Shown piece after piece: positions 22,272 through 35,490 of a stretch of 64,000 nucleotides of DNA (position 1 is its first letter; each line of letters opens with the position of its first letter). The position numbers were made by a program, and so were the translations under genes. Source of the stretch: Salticus scenicus (lineage: Eukaryota; Arthropoda; Arachnida; Araneae; Salticidae); NCBI GenBank assembly GCA_963930645.1, contig OZ005652.1, forward strand, positions 263,391,356-263,455,355. The letters are read 5' to 3'. The notes under the pieces are model-generated. The model made no database searches and was not told the origin of the DNA. It saw only the letters and a program-made list of their open reading frames with translations.

Positions 22272-23129
22272 ACTTCCATTACCCGACTACCATAGGTAAT
22301 GGAAGTATTGTATTCGGTCCAAAACTTCGGTATCGAGTTTTCCCCTGATTTACATGTTTTAAGATCCAAAAAAGTAGTTTTTGGCGATTGTTCAGTGTGT
22401 GTGTGTTTGCATGTACAGTCTGATTATAATTAAAGTTACGATTTCAAAATGTTATAATTTTAAAACTACCCATCAGAGCGATATTTTACCAGAACAATCG
22501 TGAGGCAATGAAATTTTTTTTGGAGGAGGAAAAAAGTAGTTCCACCCTGTTCCTATAGATGGCGCTGCCAGAGTAATGCAGGTGATACGCCTAAATGGAC
22601 TCATTAAACACAAGAATGTTATTAGCAACATAATGGAATAGCAGGAAACAATAGACTTCAAAAGTTTACTACAATTTTTTTAGAAAAAAGACAAGAATGC
22701 GCGTTTACAGCGGAAGCAGTCATAGTGAAAAAAGAAAAAGAGGAGCTTCATGAAAAAAATATTTTACGGATAATTAACGACACATTTTGAAACTTTTTTT
22801 TTTTTTTTTTCAAACAAAATTTCATTGCCTCATGATTGGTTTGGTAAAATCTCAAATCGCTCTGATGGGTAGTTTTAAAATTGTAGCGTTTTAAAATCGC
22901 AACTTTAGTTATAATCACACTATATATTGGGAATTTTCCAGCTATCATATCTCCGAAATTAATAAAGATATAACTACGAAACTTCAGAATTGAGATATGT
23001 CTGGTGTGCAGATGATCTTTCCAAGTTTTGGTGAAAATTGGAAAAACGGAAGTTAAACATCGGAAACCGTAAGTGAGATATAACACGTGTAATAGTGAGT
23101 GATGGAAGTCGTGTGGTTGTTTCACACCA
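22272..23129 (+). mobile_element. Helitron-like (HINE) element, ACTTCCATTACC family
   Basis: The left hairpin is ACTTCCATTACC (22272-22283) with GGTAATGGAAGT (22295-22306). The right end repeats ATGGAAGT (23102-23109) followed by a GTGTG...CACAC stem-loop (23111-23127). A GTGTGTGT core lies near 22395. A 507-bp mariner-type MITE sits inside at 22416-22922. Two more copies of this family are in the window, both on the minus strand (25512-28521 and 62352-63932). Confidence 0.75.
22416..22922. mobile_element. 507-bp Tc1/mariner-type MITE with long inverted repeats
   Basis: Its arms are over 100 bp (cagtctgattataattaaag on the left, its diverged complement on the right, with the shared word aaactacccatcagagcgat). 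It is flanked by TA at 22414-22415 and 22923-22924. Sister elements at 28.3 and 63.8 kb lack it, giving an empty site. Confidence 0.85.
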
Positions 23130-23170
23130 TATTTTTAGTTTTATTTTAATCTATAAACAATTCTAATAAT

Positions 23171-23213
23171 CTTGTGTGTCACTCATACGACTTTCTCTTA
23201 TCTTGCATTTGAG
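23171..23213 (-). mobile_element. 3' end fragment of an ACTTTCTCTTAC-family Helitron-like element
   Basis: The reverse complement contains gataagagaaagtcg followed by tatgagtgacacacaag, the same 3' end as the copy ending at 60095. No matching left hairpin was found nearby, so only a fragment is called. Confidence 0.55.
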
Positions 23214-23219
23214 TACTAC

Positions 23220-25500
23220 AAAGATAAATTGCAGATTAAGTCTTAATGTCAATAAGTTATAGATAATAAAATCCAGTCTACTTAATAATCTGAAGTAGGT
23301 TTAGGAACAGATTTATTTAAACTATAGTTGTGTGTGGAGGGGAGTGGGGCCCCGTCAAATACCGTTATAGTGCCTACATTTATTTTTTTAAAATCAAGAC
23401 TATCATTAACTTGCCTTCAAGCTCACCAATCTTGACCAAAGTTTTCAAGTGGCAACCTAATACGATCTTCAAAATATCAAATTTAAATTTCCTGCAGTTA
23501 TTTTTTTTCTCTTTTAAGTTATGCTGATAACAAATATACACACAGATCAACCACTAAAAAGTAGACTTTTGTATTCAGGGCACCTCCTAACGTGATATTA
23601 TACAAAAGATCAGAGTTGAGAATAAAACTTCTAGAAACATTTTTTTTTTTTTTTTTTTTTTTTTTTTGCAGTATGGGTATAAAAAATTAATGTCTCGATA
23701 GTCACAATAACTGATAAGGTAACAATAATTGATTTCCTGTTAAAAATTATATGCATGTCGCTATTAGTTTGTTCATACGTGCAAACAAAAGAAAGTATGC
23801 ACGTTATTACCTATGAGGTTTTATGTCATTTGATCTGTAGTGTCTAGGGACTATGAAAGATAATTTTTATGCACTTTTCAGCGACTTTTCAGGGCACTAA
23901 ATGTAAAAGAATTAGCATCATTTTTTCAGGTTCGTAAAAGCATCTTTTACATTAAAAGCGTTTGGATTAGCATTAACGTTTTGTTTTCAGGCTAACACAA
24001 ACAGATTCGGATACATTAAGGGATATAAGTGGAAATGAGTGAAAATAGATTTTTAGTAATATTAATCAATTTTAATCACGTCCTACATTGTTTGATATTT
24101 ACTAATATTTTTTGTTTGATTTTTCTGTCTGTGTGTGTGCCTTCTGTCCGTCTGTGATAATGAATTTCTTTTTGTATGTAACTGGTTTCTAAAAATCAAA
24201 AGTTTTATTAATGGATATTCAGTTGCTTGTATATGTAAAACCAACAAAAATTAGATAACAGGTCGCGCCTGATTTTGTCGGGTTTTATCCGGTTCGGGCT
24301 ATATATAGTGAAAAAATAGACAGGCTGGGTACGGGCTAAGCTATCGTACGAGCCAGGCACTGGCCTCAAACTTTCGGCCCGTATCGATCTGTAATATGAT
24401 CTCTGAAATAATCATATGTGTAAACTATCTTTTTTGCGTCATAAAATCCGAATCGTTTAATATTTTGAAATTTTGACTAGATATATGAAAAGTTTAATGA
24501 TATTGCTTTAAAAAGATATCAATACACAGTAGCTCAAAACTGGATTTATTTATTAAATATTTTTATTTTACTTAAATTTATTTATTTTTGTCTGGTTTCC
24601 CAAAAACAGTGCGGCCCCAAAAGTAGTAATTTTCATAACTGTTTTAAATTATTAGACACTTTACAATAGTAAAATTTTTAGTATTGTCGAATTGTTTTTT
24701 AAAGCCATAAAATATGTGATAGTTAGAGGGAATTTAGTGATTTAGTAATTTAAAGATTAGTAATTCAAAGTCCATGCATATGGATCTTAAATTGCTGGCT
24801 CCCAAAAAATATTTATTTAGGAAAAATGACTTTTTCTGAAATCTGTTATATCATTATGTGTGCAAATGCCATGAAATCACATATATGTTGTTATTTAACT
24901 TCATGTCTCAAGGGGATAAGATTGTCTTCATCGATTTTAGAACACTGATTGATTGTCGAATCGCCAAATTTGTAAAGATACTTCAATATCTCTACAAAAA
25001 AAGAAAAATCACTACTTTTTTTTTTCTTTTTTTAAATAGTTGTTGTTGTTGTTGTTGTCCCAGATAATTCACAACCGAAATAATCCGATCCCAGTTAATC
25101 GAGAATATACTGAATATATAATTTTATATTATTCAGATTATGTTATTTTTTACCTACTTGTTTAGCTAATTTTTAATTATTTTTAATTATACTTTTATCT
25201 GTACTCATTGATAACAACAGAACCCTAAATACGATTAAGATCTAAGTTTTTCCAAAGTTCATGTAAATAGAGTAAAACAAGATAATGATTAAGCAGGCTG
25301 ATTATTCTACCTACGTTAGCGTTCTTTTTTCTCTTTACTGCAATAATTTTTAATAATTTTTTAATTGTATTTTTAATTATATTAGTTTATAATAATAGCA
25401 GGGGCCACAACATCCTATATTTTGAATACCACTGTATATATATGTATGTATATTAAGGATAAAATAAGTTTTAACTTAATGTCGAATTTATGCTGTTAAA
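23220..25500. other. Non-coding AT-rich stretch
   Basis: It contains a T run at 23641-23667, a GTCTGTGTGTGTG-type word near 24130 and a short GC-richer patch at 24260-24400. I find no supported gene. Confidence 0.5.
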
Positions 25501-25875
25501 TAAAAAAAATCTAGTGTGAAACAACAACACGACTTCCATTGCCCACTATCACACGTACAGTGCGTTGCATGAATATAAACTCACCTTTTCCAATAACCAG
25601 AAATAGAATTTTTAAAATTTTTAAAGAAGGAATGTGACTTACAGCTATTGCATATGACAAACAACTGAATGAGGTGCTTTGAGCACGAATATTTAGGCTC
25701 ATGCAAACTTATGTAAATGGGTTTTATGGATTTTCTTATTTTTCATTGTTTTTCGTTTGTTGCGCGAAATTAAACGCACTCTGTTTTTTGCGTTTAAAAT
25801 TTAACAGAGCCACCGGAATTAAATTAAAACACATATAGTCGTGTTACTAAAGTTCTCTAAAATCATTTTTAATAC

Positions 25876-26882
25876 TTGAGTGCAAAATTTCCGGAGTTTG
25901 TTCAGGATGGCAAGAGGGAAACTTTGACAGTAGACGAGAGGATAAAAATCAACTTTATGCGTGGTAAAAGCTTTAGCAATTGTGAAACTGGGCACCGAAT
26001 TGGAAGAAGTGAGAGTGTTGTGCGAAATTATATAAATAAAGGAGCAAATTATGGGAAAAAAGCGTTAAGAAGCGAACAGGAAATCTCGCCACTTTCGACA
26101 AACGTCGAATATGCAACGCTGCAAAGAATAAGAATATTTCCTGTGCGAAGTTAAAGGCTCAATACAAGCTGGGTGTTCATCGGACAACCACATGGAGAGC
26201 CATCAAAGCTGCAACATTCATTAAATTTAAGAAAATGAAGGCGAAAGCACCCCTCACTCAGAAGCACAAAGATATGGGGAAGAAAATGGATTCTAGATCG
26301 ACTAAATTGGGAAAAAGTCATCTTCTCAGATGAAAAAAAGTTTAACCTCGATGACCAGAACGGAATTTAATAGCTACTCGCATGATTTGAGAACCGATGG
26401 AATATACTGTTCAAAACGTCAATCTGGAGGTGGGTCTGTCATAGTATGGACAGTCATAGGTTTTAAAGGGACTTTCGAATTAGAGTTCGGGGAGAACACA
26501 GTGTAGATTATGTCCATATGCTCACAAGGAACCTCCGCCGTCAAGCAGGCAAGAAAGGTGGAAGAAATTATACTTTTCAGCAAGATTGCGCATCTGTACA
26601 TACAGCACATATCGTGAAAAAATGACTCCGTGTCAATAAAATTAAAGTTATGGATTGGACCTTAAAAACCCCGATTTAAACATAATGGAGAACGTATGGG
26701 GTATTCTGGTTCGCCGTGTTTAGGTAAACGGAAGGCAGTTTAACACGAAAGATGAACTAAAATCGGCCATTCTATTAGCTTGGAAGACAATTAGCTTGGA
26801 TGGCCTCATGCCATTATGTCAGTCAATGCCAAGGCGTTTACTGGCACTTCTAGAAGCCCATGGTGGCTTTACAAAGTATTAG
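25876..26882 (+). pseudogene. Tc1-like transposase, disrupted
   Basis: The N-terminal part is open (25876-26154) and contains a helix-turn-helix region (GKSFSNCETGHRIGRSESVV). A shift near 26140 is followed by WRAIKAA, then VIFSDEKKFNLD (near 26320), QQDCASVHTAHIVKK (near 26578), and LNIMENVWGILVRRV (near 26675). These hold the three expected catalytic acids D, D and E. In-frame stops at several places (for example near 26367, 26620 and 26720) and shifts prevent a product. The C-terminus LLALLEAHGG ends at TAG 26880-26882. Tc1 proteins are about 340 residues, which fits this span. Confidence 0.85.
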
Positions 26883-26894
26883 AAACAGTATTTG

Positions 26895-27309
26895 TTACTC
26901 ACAAGGAAACATTCAAAAGGTGTCATCTTCAAAAAGTATTGAAAAAAAAAATATGTGATTCTACTCTTCATAAAACACCAAAAAATGAAAAAATTATCGG
27001 CTGAAATTAATTACAGTGACCACAAAAAATTATCAAAATTAAGCATATTTGGCGATTTCACCCTGCTAGGCGATTGATTTTGAGTACCTGGCGGAAAAGC
27101 GAAACACGGTTCTGTTCGTACACGGCAATCTCGGTGCTACGAAACGTAATCGCCAAATATGCTTAATTTTGATAATTTTTTGTGCTCGTTGTAATTAATT
27201 TCAGCCGATAACTTTTTCATTTTCTGGTGTTTTATGAAGAGTAGAATCACATATATTTTTTTCAATACTTTTTGAAGATGACACCTTTTGAATGTTTCCT
27301 TGTCAGTAA
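26895..27309. mobile_element. 415-bp foldback (near-perfect palindrome) inside Tc1
   Basis: Two arms of about 163 bp (26895-27057 and 27148-27309) are almost exact reverse complements and are separated by a 90-bp loop. It lies just after the transposase stop codon. Beyond it, at 27319-27347, is another imperfect palindrome resembling the transposon end (acatgtgcgttt, cacgcaacatgt). No obvious target duplication separates it from the Tc1, so it may be an insertion or an inverted duplication. Confidence 0.85.
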
Positions 27310-27680
27310 TTTATTTTTTACATGTGCGTTTAAATTCACGCAACATGTATTTTTGTCATAAATTCAATAAAGTCATTTTCTATAAAATCATATTGGTGTT
27401 TCATCGTTTTCACTCGTATTTTCATTTCTTGAATCATACACATAGAGTTTGTCTCAAGTGTCACCTATTCATATTTCTTTATTGCACTTCTATACCATTC
27501 TAATTCTTAAAGCTAAGGTGCGTTTATATTCATGCAACGCACTGTATTATATACACTTTTTGGAGATAAAGTGATCAGAAGACATAGAATTAACCTAATG
27601 AAACAGACAACTAAAAATGTTCCAGTAAGAGAAAGTTAATACACGCGTAAAGACATATAAAACAGAGTTTTACATAGCTA

Positions 27681-27712
<32 letters not shown>

Positions 27713-27718
27713 TAGAGT

Positions 27719-27753
<35 letters not shown>

Positions 27754-28529
27754 CCAATTTCCAAGATCTAAAACTGATCTATCTGATCAGAATGACTATT
27801 AATTTTCCTGTAATAACCACGTAAAACATGAAAAGGGATATCTAAAATGGTTTCATGTAACAATTTTCAAAAAAAGCGTTAGAGCCGTTTTTCAGATACC
27901 GACCTTACCAAAACTTGGCATGATCAATTGTTGACCTGAAAACAACAGTTACATACAAAAATATATTTAAAAGAGGGTTAATATTGCAAGTTTGAAAAAA
28001 ATCCATAGAGCCGTTTTGAAAGGAACGCACTTGCAGTAGCTGAATATTTAACATGACACCTATCAATTTTCCTGAACTAACCAACTATGTCATTCGAAAG
28101 GACATTTACTAGAATTTTTATACAGTAATTTTGAAGAAATTGAGAAAATTTTGAGTCGTTTTTGAGATACGGACTTACGGGGACCCACTTCCGGTTTCAG
28201 TTATCCAACTTCCGGTTTTCCAATTTTCACCAAAATTTAGAAAATCATCTGTACACCAGAACTGTCTCAATCCTGAAATTTCGTAGTTCTGTATTTATTA
28301 GTTTCGGAGATATAGTAGTCAGAAGATTCCCCACATACATACATACACACACACACTGACCAATTGCTAAAAACCACTTTTTTGGACTCAGGAGAAAAAA
28401 CATATAAATCAGGTAAAATTATGTAAATCATGTAAAACATGTAAATCAGGTAAAATTTCGATATAAAATTTTTGGCCCGAATACAATACTTCCATTACTA
28501 CGGTAGTCGGGTAATGGAAGTAAAAATTA

Positions 28530-28674
28530 ATATAAACATTTAATGGTAAAAAAATAAAAGGATACGACCCTTGTACCAGTTTCTAAGATGTAATTAAATA
28601 TAAACTTTTTAAATTTTCGGGCAAATAAAAAGATTGAACAATAATTTACAGATCTTTTTTTTTCTCTCTCTCTC

Positions 28675-28718
<44 letters not shown>

Positions 28719-31703
28719 CCTTTATCTTTACTAGATAACAAAAATGTAACCCAAGATACAGTCTATTAGTCTATAGATAGAGTAAAACAATGAAACGATT
28801 AAACATATTGACTACTGAGCATATCACACCCTGGCAAAAAGTGACACAACTTAAAAAATAGCAATTTTGAGTTTATGTCATTGAAAAATGTGTATGAAAG
28901 GCCCCAACGCGCTTAAAAAGCGCCACTTCTCCATCTCGAAAATTATCCATCCGAGAGATAGTTGTATCAGTTGTATTATAGGTAAGTTAATGCTTCGTCA
29001 TTATCTTTAAGATTTTTTTTAAATGCTGTATTTTTTATTTCTGTCACTTTTCTTACCATGTATTAGTGAATATAATCATTTCTTTTCTTTTTGACAAACT
29101 AATTTTTCATTAAAATTATTTTCAATTACATTTCTATCTGTAGTAAATGATAAAACCAATATCCAAGATATGATTAAGATCTAAACATTTTTTAATTTCA
29201 TGTAGATTAAAACCATGCAACGATGACCAACTGACCATTCGGGCCAAGCTACTTCCAAGTTTAATTTCAAAAAAGAAAAAAAAAAAAAAGGTTGTCTCAT
29301 TATTACTGCATTCATTTCTCAACAACTTTCTATGCTTGATAATTAACAATCAGTGAAATAAACGGTGTTTCCTAGTTGGTTGTGATTATATCACAGAACT
29401 ATTATTATTTCCTTTTGTTCTTTTTCTCCCTGATCATTTTAACTTGTTAGGGGCGTTCCCTTTAATGCACCTGGCATGAAATTTTCATTTTTTAATCCAG
29501 AACAATGTGAAACGCGTGTGCTTAATTATTTATTAAATAATAATATAGTTCAGGCTTTTCTTTAAAAAAAAAAAAAAAAAAAAAAAATGAAGAATTGTTC
29601 TACTGTTAATTTTTATCTTTCCACAAGATATAGAGTGTATATTGTGTTTGAGGCCTTATATAACTACTTTGCGGAGAAAATAAAACAAAACCTCTCAAAT
29701 AATGATAAATTGTTTGTGCGAAGTATTTAACATGTTACAATGAAACATTCCGTAGATGTATTGTTACGACTTCGTGAGATAGTGATATGAACATTACATG
29801 AAACTTGCTTTCAGTATTCGCTAAAAATTATATTGTAATTTTAATAATTATGATTTAGATTTATTATGTTGTTACACTCTTTGTTCTTTTTTAACTGCTT
29901 CCGAACAACATTGAAAATTTTTTTTGACTTTAATTCATCTTTTGGCTTCACTTTTAGTCGATCTATCTGTCAACACTCTGCACTATTACAAATATCCGTA
30001 AATCTATATTTATAAATGGCTACATAAGAGATTTCCTTGGACTCTGTGTGTGGATGCACCGAGTATGAGATCACATGCTGAACAAAATGTAAAAGAAAAA
30101 AAAATGGTTAAATGAATTGAATGTTTTGATTTTTATGTAAAAATATGATCATGTGCTATCTTTAAAAGAGTGTAAAAATTAAGAGTTTATGTGATGCATG
30201 AGGCATCTGTATAAAGTGTTTATAAGAAATAGATTAATGAAATAGAATAATGAAAATGTTTATATGAAAATGTTTAAAGAGAACCAACTATGTTGGTTAC
30301 ATTTTGTTTTACAGCTTGAGCTTTGGAATTTTAAGTATTATCTACCGTAGGAATAATCACATTTTTGTGCAAGCGCAGATTGATACTACTTTATTGATTT
30401 TTAAAGTATGGATATCTTTTGTTTGCTCTCTCTCATTCTCTATCGTGGATCAGATGGACTAGCACGCAAATAGCATCAGGCCGAGTTTCGTACATTTCGA
30501 GTTTGATTTTGAAATTTTTCCAGCATTCGGAATTCGGTTCGTTCACGGACCGGGGCTTTTCTAGTATACATTAAACGGATATAGGTTATTCAAATTCCCT
30601 ATACATCCTTTCCCATAAAAATGGTGTACGTAGTATTTATGATTGTTTTACACAGACATACAAAAAGAAAAAAGAAATTGCGACCTCTAAGTAGGAGTCT
30701 AACGAATGTAAATTTTATTACATTATACTATTTCGATATAGGGTGTTTAGATGTTCTAGAATAACATTTATCAACCTTTATTTAGTTGTATTATATGTTA
30801 TATAGGCAGTATACCTTACATAATTAAGATATCAAATTTTTCCAAGTACTGTCTGTTGAGAGTCGCTATTCTAAAATATGTTCCCAGATAAAAGAGAATG
30901 TAATATGTATTGTACGTTTTTATAGAAACGCGCAAAAGGTTTCAAATACATTATGCGTTCTTTTTTTTTTTTTTTTTTTTAATGTAAACTGCTACAATTT
31001 GCGCACACAAAATTTCTAAATGTACAAAAACATATTTATTAGAAAATGAGACATTGTATGTATAACTGTACTAAATATTTCGAAAAATATCATCTGCAAA
31101 AAGTTACTTCCAGGAAAGATGATCATTTTTTAAATTAGCAAAGTACCCTTTTTGCTATAAAATGTTAAAAATGACTTCCCTGCATGAGCGTCATTGTTAA
31201 TGTGTTTTTAGTAATGTATCCGAAGAATCTATTGACTGTTAACACATGTCAACCTTAATAACAAGTCGAATGATTCGGCAATTTCGACTAAAGACTAGAT
31301 GTATTTCTTGGTTAATACAGTATACTCCCGATTATCCGCGGAATTGAGTGGAGGAGGCCGCAAATTGCAAATAAATCGCAACGATACTGGAGATGAGGGG
31401 TAAATGAGATAAATATTCTAACTCAAGAACGCGATTGTATTGTATACAAAACATAATACGTACTGAAAATATAATAACTATGAAAATATTAACAGTATAG
31501 TAAAAATATTTGTATTTTATGTATTAAAGGATGTAAAAATAATAAATAAAAAGTATTATTATTTATAATGAGGTCAAGGTACTACAATCTGTAAGCTAAA
31601 TTATGCATTAAACTCAACAGGACCGCCGACATGCCAACATTTTAATTTATTCCGGAACATTGGGAATACTCTCCCTTTTTTCATGCAATTTTATTTGTAG
31701 GGC

Positions 31704-31735
<32 letters not shown>

Positions 31736-32870
31736 CAATGTATAATTACGATTAAATAAGAATAAAACTACCCTTCAAAAAAAGTGGTGTTAAAAAAAAA
31801 TACTAACAATACTCCAGACTATATTAAAATTTTCGCATGTCTAGTACTGTACTGCACTAAATAAAAAAAAAAATAAATAAATAAAAAAAAAAAAAAGGTA
31901 AAATGATTCTTTATATTTATATAATTTTTTCTTTGACAAAAAGCGTAATTTGTTTTTGTTTCTTGGTGAGAAAATACTTTATCTTAGCCCAGCCCTTTTC
32001 TTGCGACCGCGGTTAATCGGAAGTTAACTGGACAAATATTTTACTCTCTTCGAACATATTAATCACGGAATATTGAAGCTTTGAATGATTTCTATGCTCA
32101 GCAAAAAATGCTTATAGAATTAAGAAATACGACAAAGATAAATATAAATCTGTAACATTCCTATTGAAATCAAATACAGTTTAATTTAAAGAACGTGGTC
32201 GAAAATTACAGGATGGCGGTTCAAATTTTGTGCAACTGTAATCTCTCGGCCACGATATGAACCGGAAAATGCCAATGGTAGCGCTTTTTATAATGTTTTT
32301 GTAAGCATACACAAAATAAGTCATCTCAGACGAAAAATGTTAAAATTTTTATTTTAATTTGGAATAAAGTTATTAACTTCATATCAAGATATTTAAGAAA
32401 GACTCTTCATTAAGCGAAAAAATACAAACACAAGTATAAAATGTTGACAACAACTAATCTGTTGTTGTGATTGAGCTCATATCTTTTGCATTGCTGCTCT
32501 TAAACTGCACTCCTGCCTACATTTTCTGATTTAATGAAAAGCCGTTCTCATTTATTTCAATCTAAAACTACTGTTGAGTGGTTTTTGCAATTTGTAATGT
32601 TTGCCTTAAAAATTTTTATTCCCCCACCATTCAACACTTGTATGTTATTGCTTTTCATTGCAAATAAGTACGTGTTTTGGAAAGGTCTCTCGAGATCTTC
32701 TCGAGTTACCACATCGTATTTTCCAAGAATAATTCAGATATTCTTCTTTAAAGAAATGGAATGGGTCTGTCTGAGGCGGATCTCAGACTCTGCCTTAATT
32801 TTCTCTTGCATACTCTGGCCGGGCCGAGTTTGGATTATATTTTATTCTGTCGTATGAAGTTGAGAATTTA
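28530..32870. other. Non-coding AT-rich stretch
   Basis: It contains an (ATT)n run at about 28679-28720, A/T runs at 29563-29587, 30960-30980 and 31706-31735, and no recognisable gene. The open frames near 29134-29349 and 32534-32857 match nothing I know. Confidence 0.5.
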
Positions 32871-32878
32871 TTCTTTTT

Positions 32879-33856
32879 ACTTTCCGAAAACTATAGTGAG
32901 GAAAGTATTGTAATCATGTCAAAAATCCGAATTCGATATTTTGATGTTTCTATACGTTTCGAGGTCCAACGAGTCCGTTTTCACTATTTTTACGATGATG
33001 TATGTATGTGTGTGTGTATGTATGTATGTATGTCTGTGAGTGAACACGCTAGCGTCTAAACGCTTTGTTCGAATAAGCTGAAAGTTGGTACGTATATTGT
33101 AAGTCACCATAGTACGAACCCTATAGATTTTGGTGAATCTAGCACTTATAGTTTTTTTACAGGGACACAAAGAAAAATTCTTTATCATTATGGCCAAGGA
33201 CCAAAATCTTAAAAGTGCGATAGCATCTAAACGCCTTATTCAATTGAGCAAAAACTTTATACACATATTATAGGTCACAGACACTCAATCTGTATAGATT
33301 TTGGAGAATCTAGCACTTATAGTTTTTTTACAGGGACACAAAGAAAAATTCTTTGCCAAATTTTTAAAAGTGTGATAGCGTCTAAACGCCTTATTAATCT
33401 CAGCAAAGAATTTGTACACATGTTATAGGTCACATTTGAACCAACTGTATAGATTTTGGTGAATCTAGCACTTACAGTTTTTTTACAGGGACACAAAGAA
33501 AAATTCTTTATCTTTATGGCCTATGAGACCAGCGATAGCATCTAAACGCCTTATTCAATTGAGCTGAAAATTATTATGAATATTATAAATCACTGTTGCA
33601 CTAACTATAAGCATTTTGGTGAATCTAGCATTTATAGATTTTTACAGGGACACAACGAAAAATTCTTTATCATTATGATCTAAGGGCTCAAAGTTCAGTA
33701 GCGTTAAATAAAACCTCGTGTGATATATGGAGAAAAATACTCAAACACTCTGTTATGGTTTTCTCTTTTTTGTTTGTTTAGCAACTCCTCTTTCTTTATT
33801 TTATCTACAAAACTGTTAGTTACTCAAAGTTCGGAAAGTCGAGTGGAGTCACTCCA
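32879..33856 (+). mobile_element. Helitron-like (HINE) element, ACTTTCC family
   Basis: The left hairpin is ACTTTCCg (from 32879), aligned with gaggaaagt (to about 32906), and a TATG/TGTG microsatellite lies at 33001-33040. Then come about four to five units of roughly 158 bp (near 33045, 33222, 33375, 33532 and 33690). Each contains 'gcgtctaaacgc', 'tttggtgaatctagca' and 'acagggacacaaagaaaaat'. The right end has CGGAAAGT (33832-33839) followed by a GAGTGgagtCACTC stem (33841-33854). Confidence 0.78.
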
Positions 33857-33986
33857 GATTTTTTTACTTTCCTTGTGAATTAATCTAGAAGGTAAGTTAT
33901 AAAATATTTTTTTTTTCCTTTATTCTATAGTTTTATATACAACGTTCCGTAAAAGTTTCTTTCTTTCCTTTTTTTTTTTTTTTTAA

Positions 33987-34110
33987 CCATTTCCAACGTA
34001 GTTAGTTGGAAAGTTGTTTTTATGACTTTGCCTTGTCTGTCTGTCTATTCGCATTCTCATATGACTCATAATATCTCAAAGCTGATATGTTATTGAAAGT
34101 TTTAATTCTA
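33987..34110 (+). mobile_element. Left end of a further Helitron-like family
   Basis: The stretch at 33987-34015 forms a hairpin (tttccaac, loop, gttggaaa). It is followed by the same kind of GTCTGTCTGTCTATTCG core and 'aatatctcaaag' as in the other families. No right end was found, so the element may be truncated. Confidence 0.5.
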
Positions 34111-34547
34111 TTTCTTGGACACATAGAACATCAGAAAAGAACCTTACTTAGAAATTCTTGTAAAAAATGAGGGAAATAGTAAATAAATGTAGTTAAACCT
34201 TTTGAAGTTTCCTTAATTTTTGATTGGACTAGGTCTAATTAATGAACAGAAGGGAGAAGGGGGTGCTACAAAATTTCAGCTCGTACTGACCTCTATTCTA
34301 CTTAACATTAAGATAACTCAACGTTAAGTTTAAGTTTTCCCGTAATATCATGCCCTTCCAATGTGTCCTTTTCAAAATGCATAGCTAAAATCTTTAATGC
34401 AGCCCCCCTTCAAACACAAACAATTCCAATGCTCCATGAAACATATATATATAAATATATATTACAAAAGGAGCAGAAAAATTATTTATAATTTCAAATA
34501 TTTGAACAAATAATTCTCTCTTTTACATCATTTACATAACACTGACA

Positions 34548-34614
34548 ATGTCTAAACATGAAAATATCACGAACTCTGCCATCTCAGCCGTAATCATTGA
34601 AGAGGCTTCACAGG
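34548..34614 (+). CDS. Candidate first coding exon, unknown product
   Basis: An ATG at 34548 opens a 22-codon segment (MSKHENITNSAISAVIIEEA, then SQ). Its composition is balanced, unlike the AT-rich surroundings, and it ends at a good splice donor (CAGG then GTAAAG at 34615). No acceptor partner or homology is recognised. It could be chance or an exon relic. Confidence 0.2.
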
Positions 34615-34619
34615 GTAAA

Positions 34620-35260
34620 GACCACTTCTAAAATTTTAGAAAATATTGCCAAGTAAATCAGTTTAATAAAAATTAATCGTTTTCATTTTATTCTTGTTGC
34701 TTACTTACATTAAAAATTAATATGTTTTACATTTCTCGAAATTTATTTTTATTTCATTATTTCCTTTTGTTTGTATTCAAGCATATTAAGCCCGTTATTC
34801 TTTCTGGTGAACAAGATAATATTACTCTATTAATAATATTATGCATATTGTATATATTGTATATATTGTAAAGGTATTAATAATAATGTTGCATTATTAT
34901 TAATATATTCACAATTTTTTCAGTTACCTGCAAAGTTACTTATGGGCTACATCCGTAGCACCCTAATTTTGCAATCGTTAGTAATAACTTAATTTTACAC
35001 TGACTTAACATTTCTTCATTTTCGTGATTAAGCATAATAGGCAAGTTTCTGTTTAGAAACTTGTGCTTAAAACGTTGATTTCTTTTGCACATGAAAATGT
35101 TCTTTTAGGATGTTGCTTCAACTAAGTATGTATCCAGACAATTAATTTTAAAGCAAGAAATACAATGACTAATTACGCACTTTTTATTCAATAACTCATA
35201 ATGAAAAACAAAAAAATATCGTTCATTTGTATAGATCCAAATGAGGATTAGCCCTTCATA
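34620..35260. other. Non-coding AT-rich stretch
   Basis: It contains short repeats such as 'tgtatatattgtatatattgta' near 34850 and no supported gene. Confidence 0.4.
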
Positions 35261-35263
35261 AAT

Positions 35264-35490
35264 GCCCCTCCAAGGGCCGAGAACTTCAGTTCCCGAAGCT
35301 TGTACATGAGATGTGCCGGGTTGGATCACAAGTAAAGCCAGTCGACTAGCCGTTCGGTGTTTTCCGCGGTTTTCTCCAAAACTCGCATAATTACAGACTA
35401 GGATCATTTAATAAATAAATAAACTTAGGGTATCCCAATGAGGCCTAGGATCCACATGCAGTCAATCTGCCTTAACTTTAACATCAACAT
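35264..35490 (+). mobile_element. tRNA-derived SINE, degenerate copy
   Basis: It matches the SINE at 37933-38169: gggccgag, a box-B remnant gggttggatcac, then agccgttcggtgtttt, ggttttctccaaaactcg, 'gactagga', aggcctagga and gcagtcaatctgcctta. It is diverged and carries an AATA-rich insertion near 35410. Confidence 0.7.

Larger units (their letters stand above)
25558..27544 (+). mobile_element. Tc1/mariner transposon, full length but dead
   Basis: Terminal repeats CAGTGCGTTGCATGAATATA and, inverted, CAGTGCGTTGCATGAATATA bound 1987 bp, flanked by TA (25556-25557 and 27545-27546). The sister Helitron-like copy at 62.4 kb shows the empty site (cacgcattatatgc). It holds a broken transposase and a 415-bp foldback in its 3' untranslated part. 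Confidence 0.95.
25512..28521 (-). mobile_element. Helitron-like (HINE) element, ACTTCCATTACC family, with nested Tc1
   Basis: Read on the minus strand it starts with the hairpin at 28487-28521 (ggtaatggaagt at the edge) and ends with aatggaagtcgtgttg and a GTGTG-type stem near 25514-25540. The Tc1 element at 25558-27544 is inserted in it. An A26-GTAGAGTG-T30 hairpin (27686-27749) lies inside and recurs in the sister copy at 62547-62596. Confidence 0.75.

Noticed and set aside
32534..32857. 107-codon open frame as a gene
   Set aside because: No recognised domain, poor start context and hydrophobic low-complexity content.
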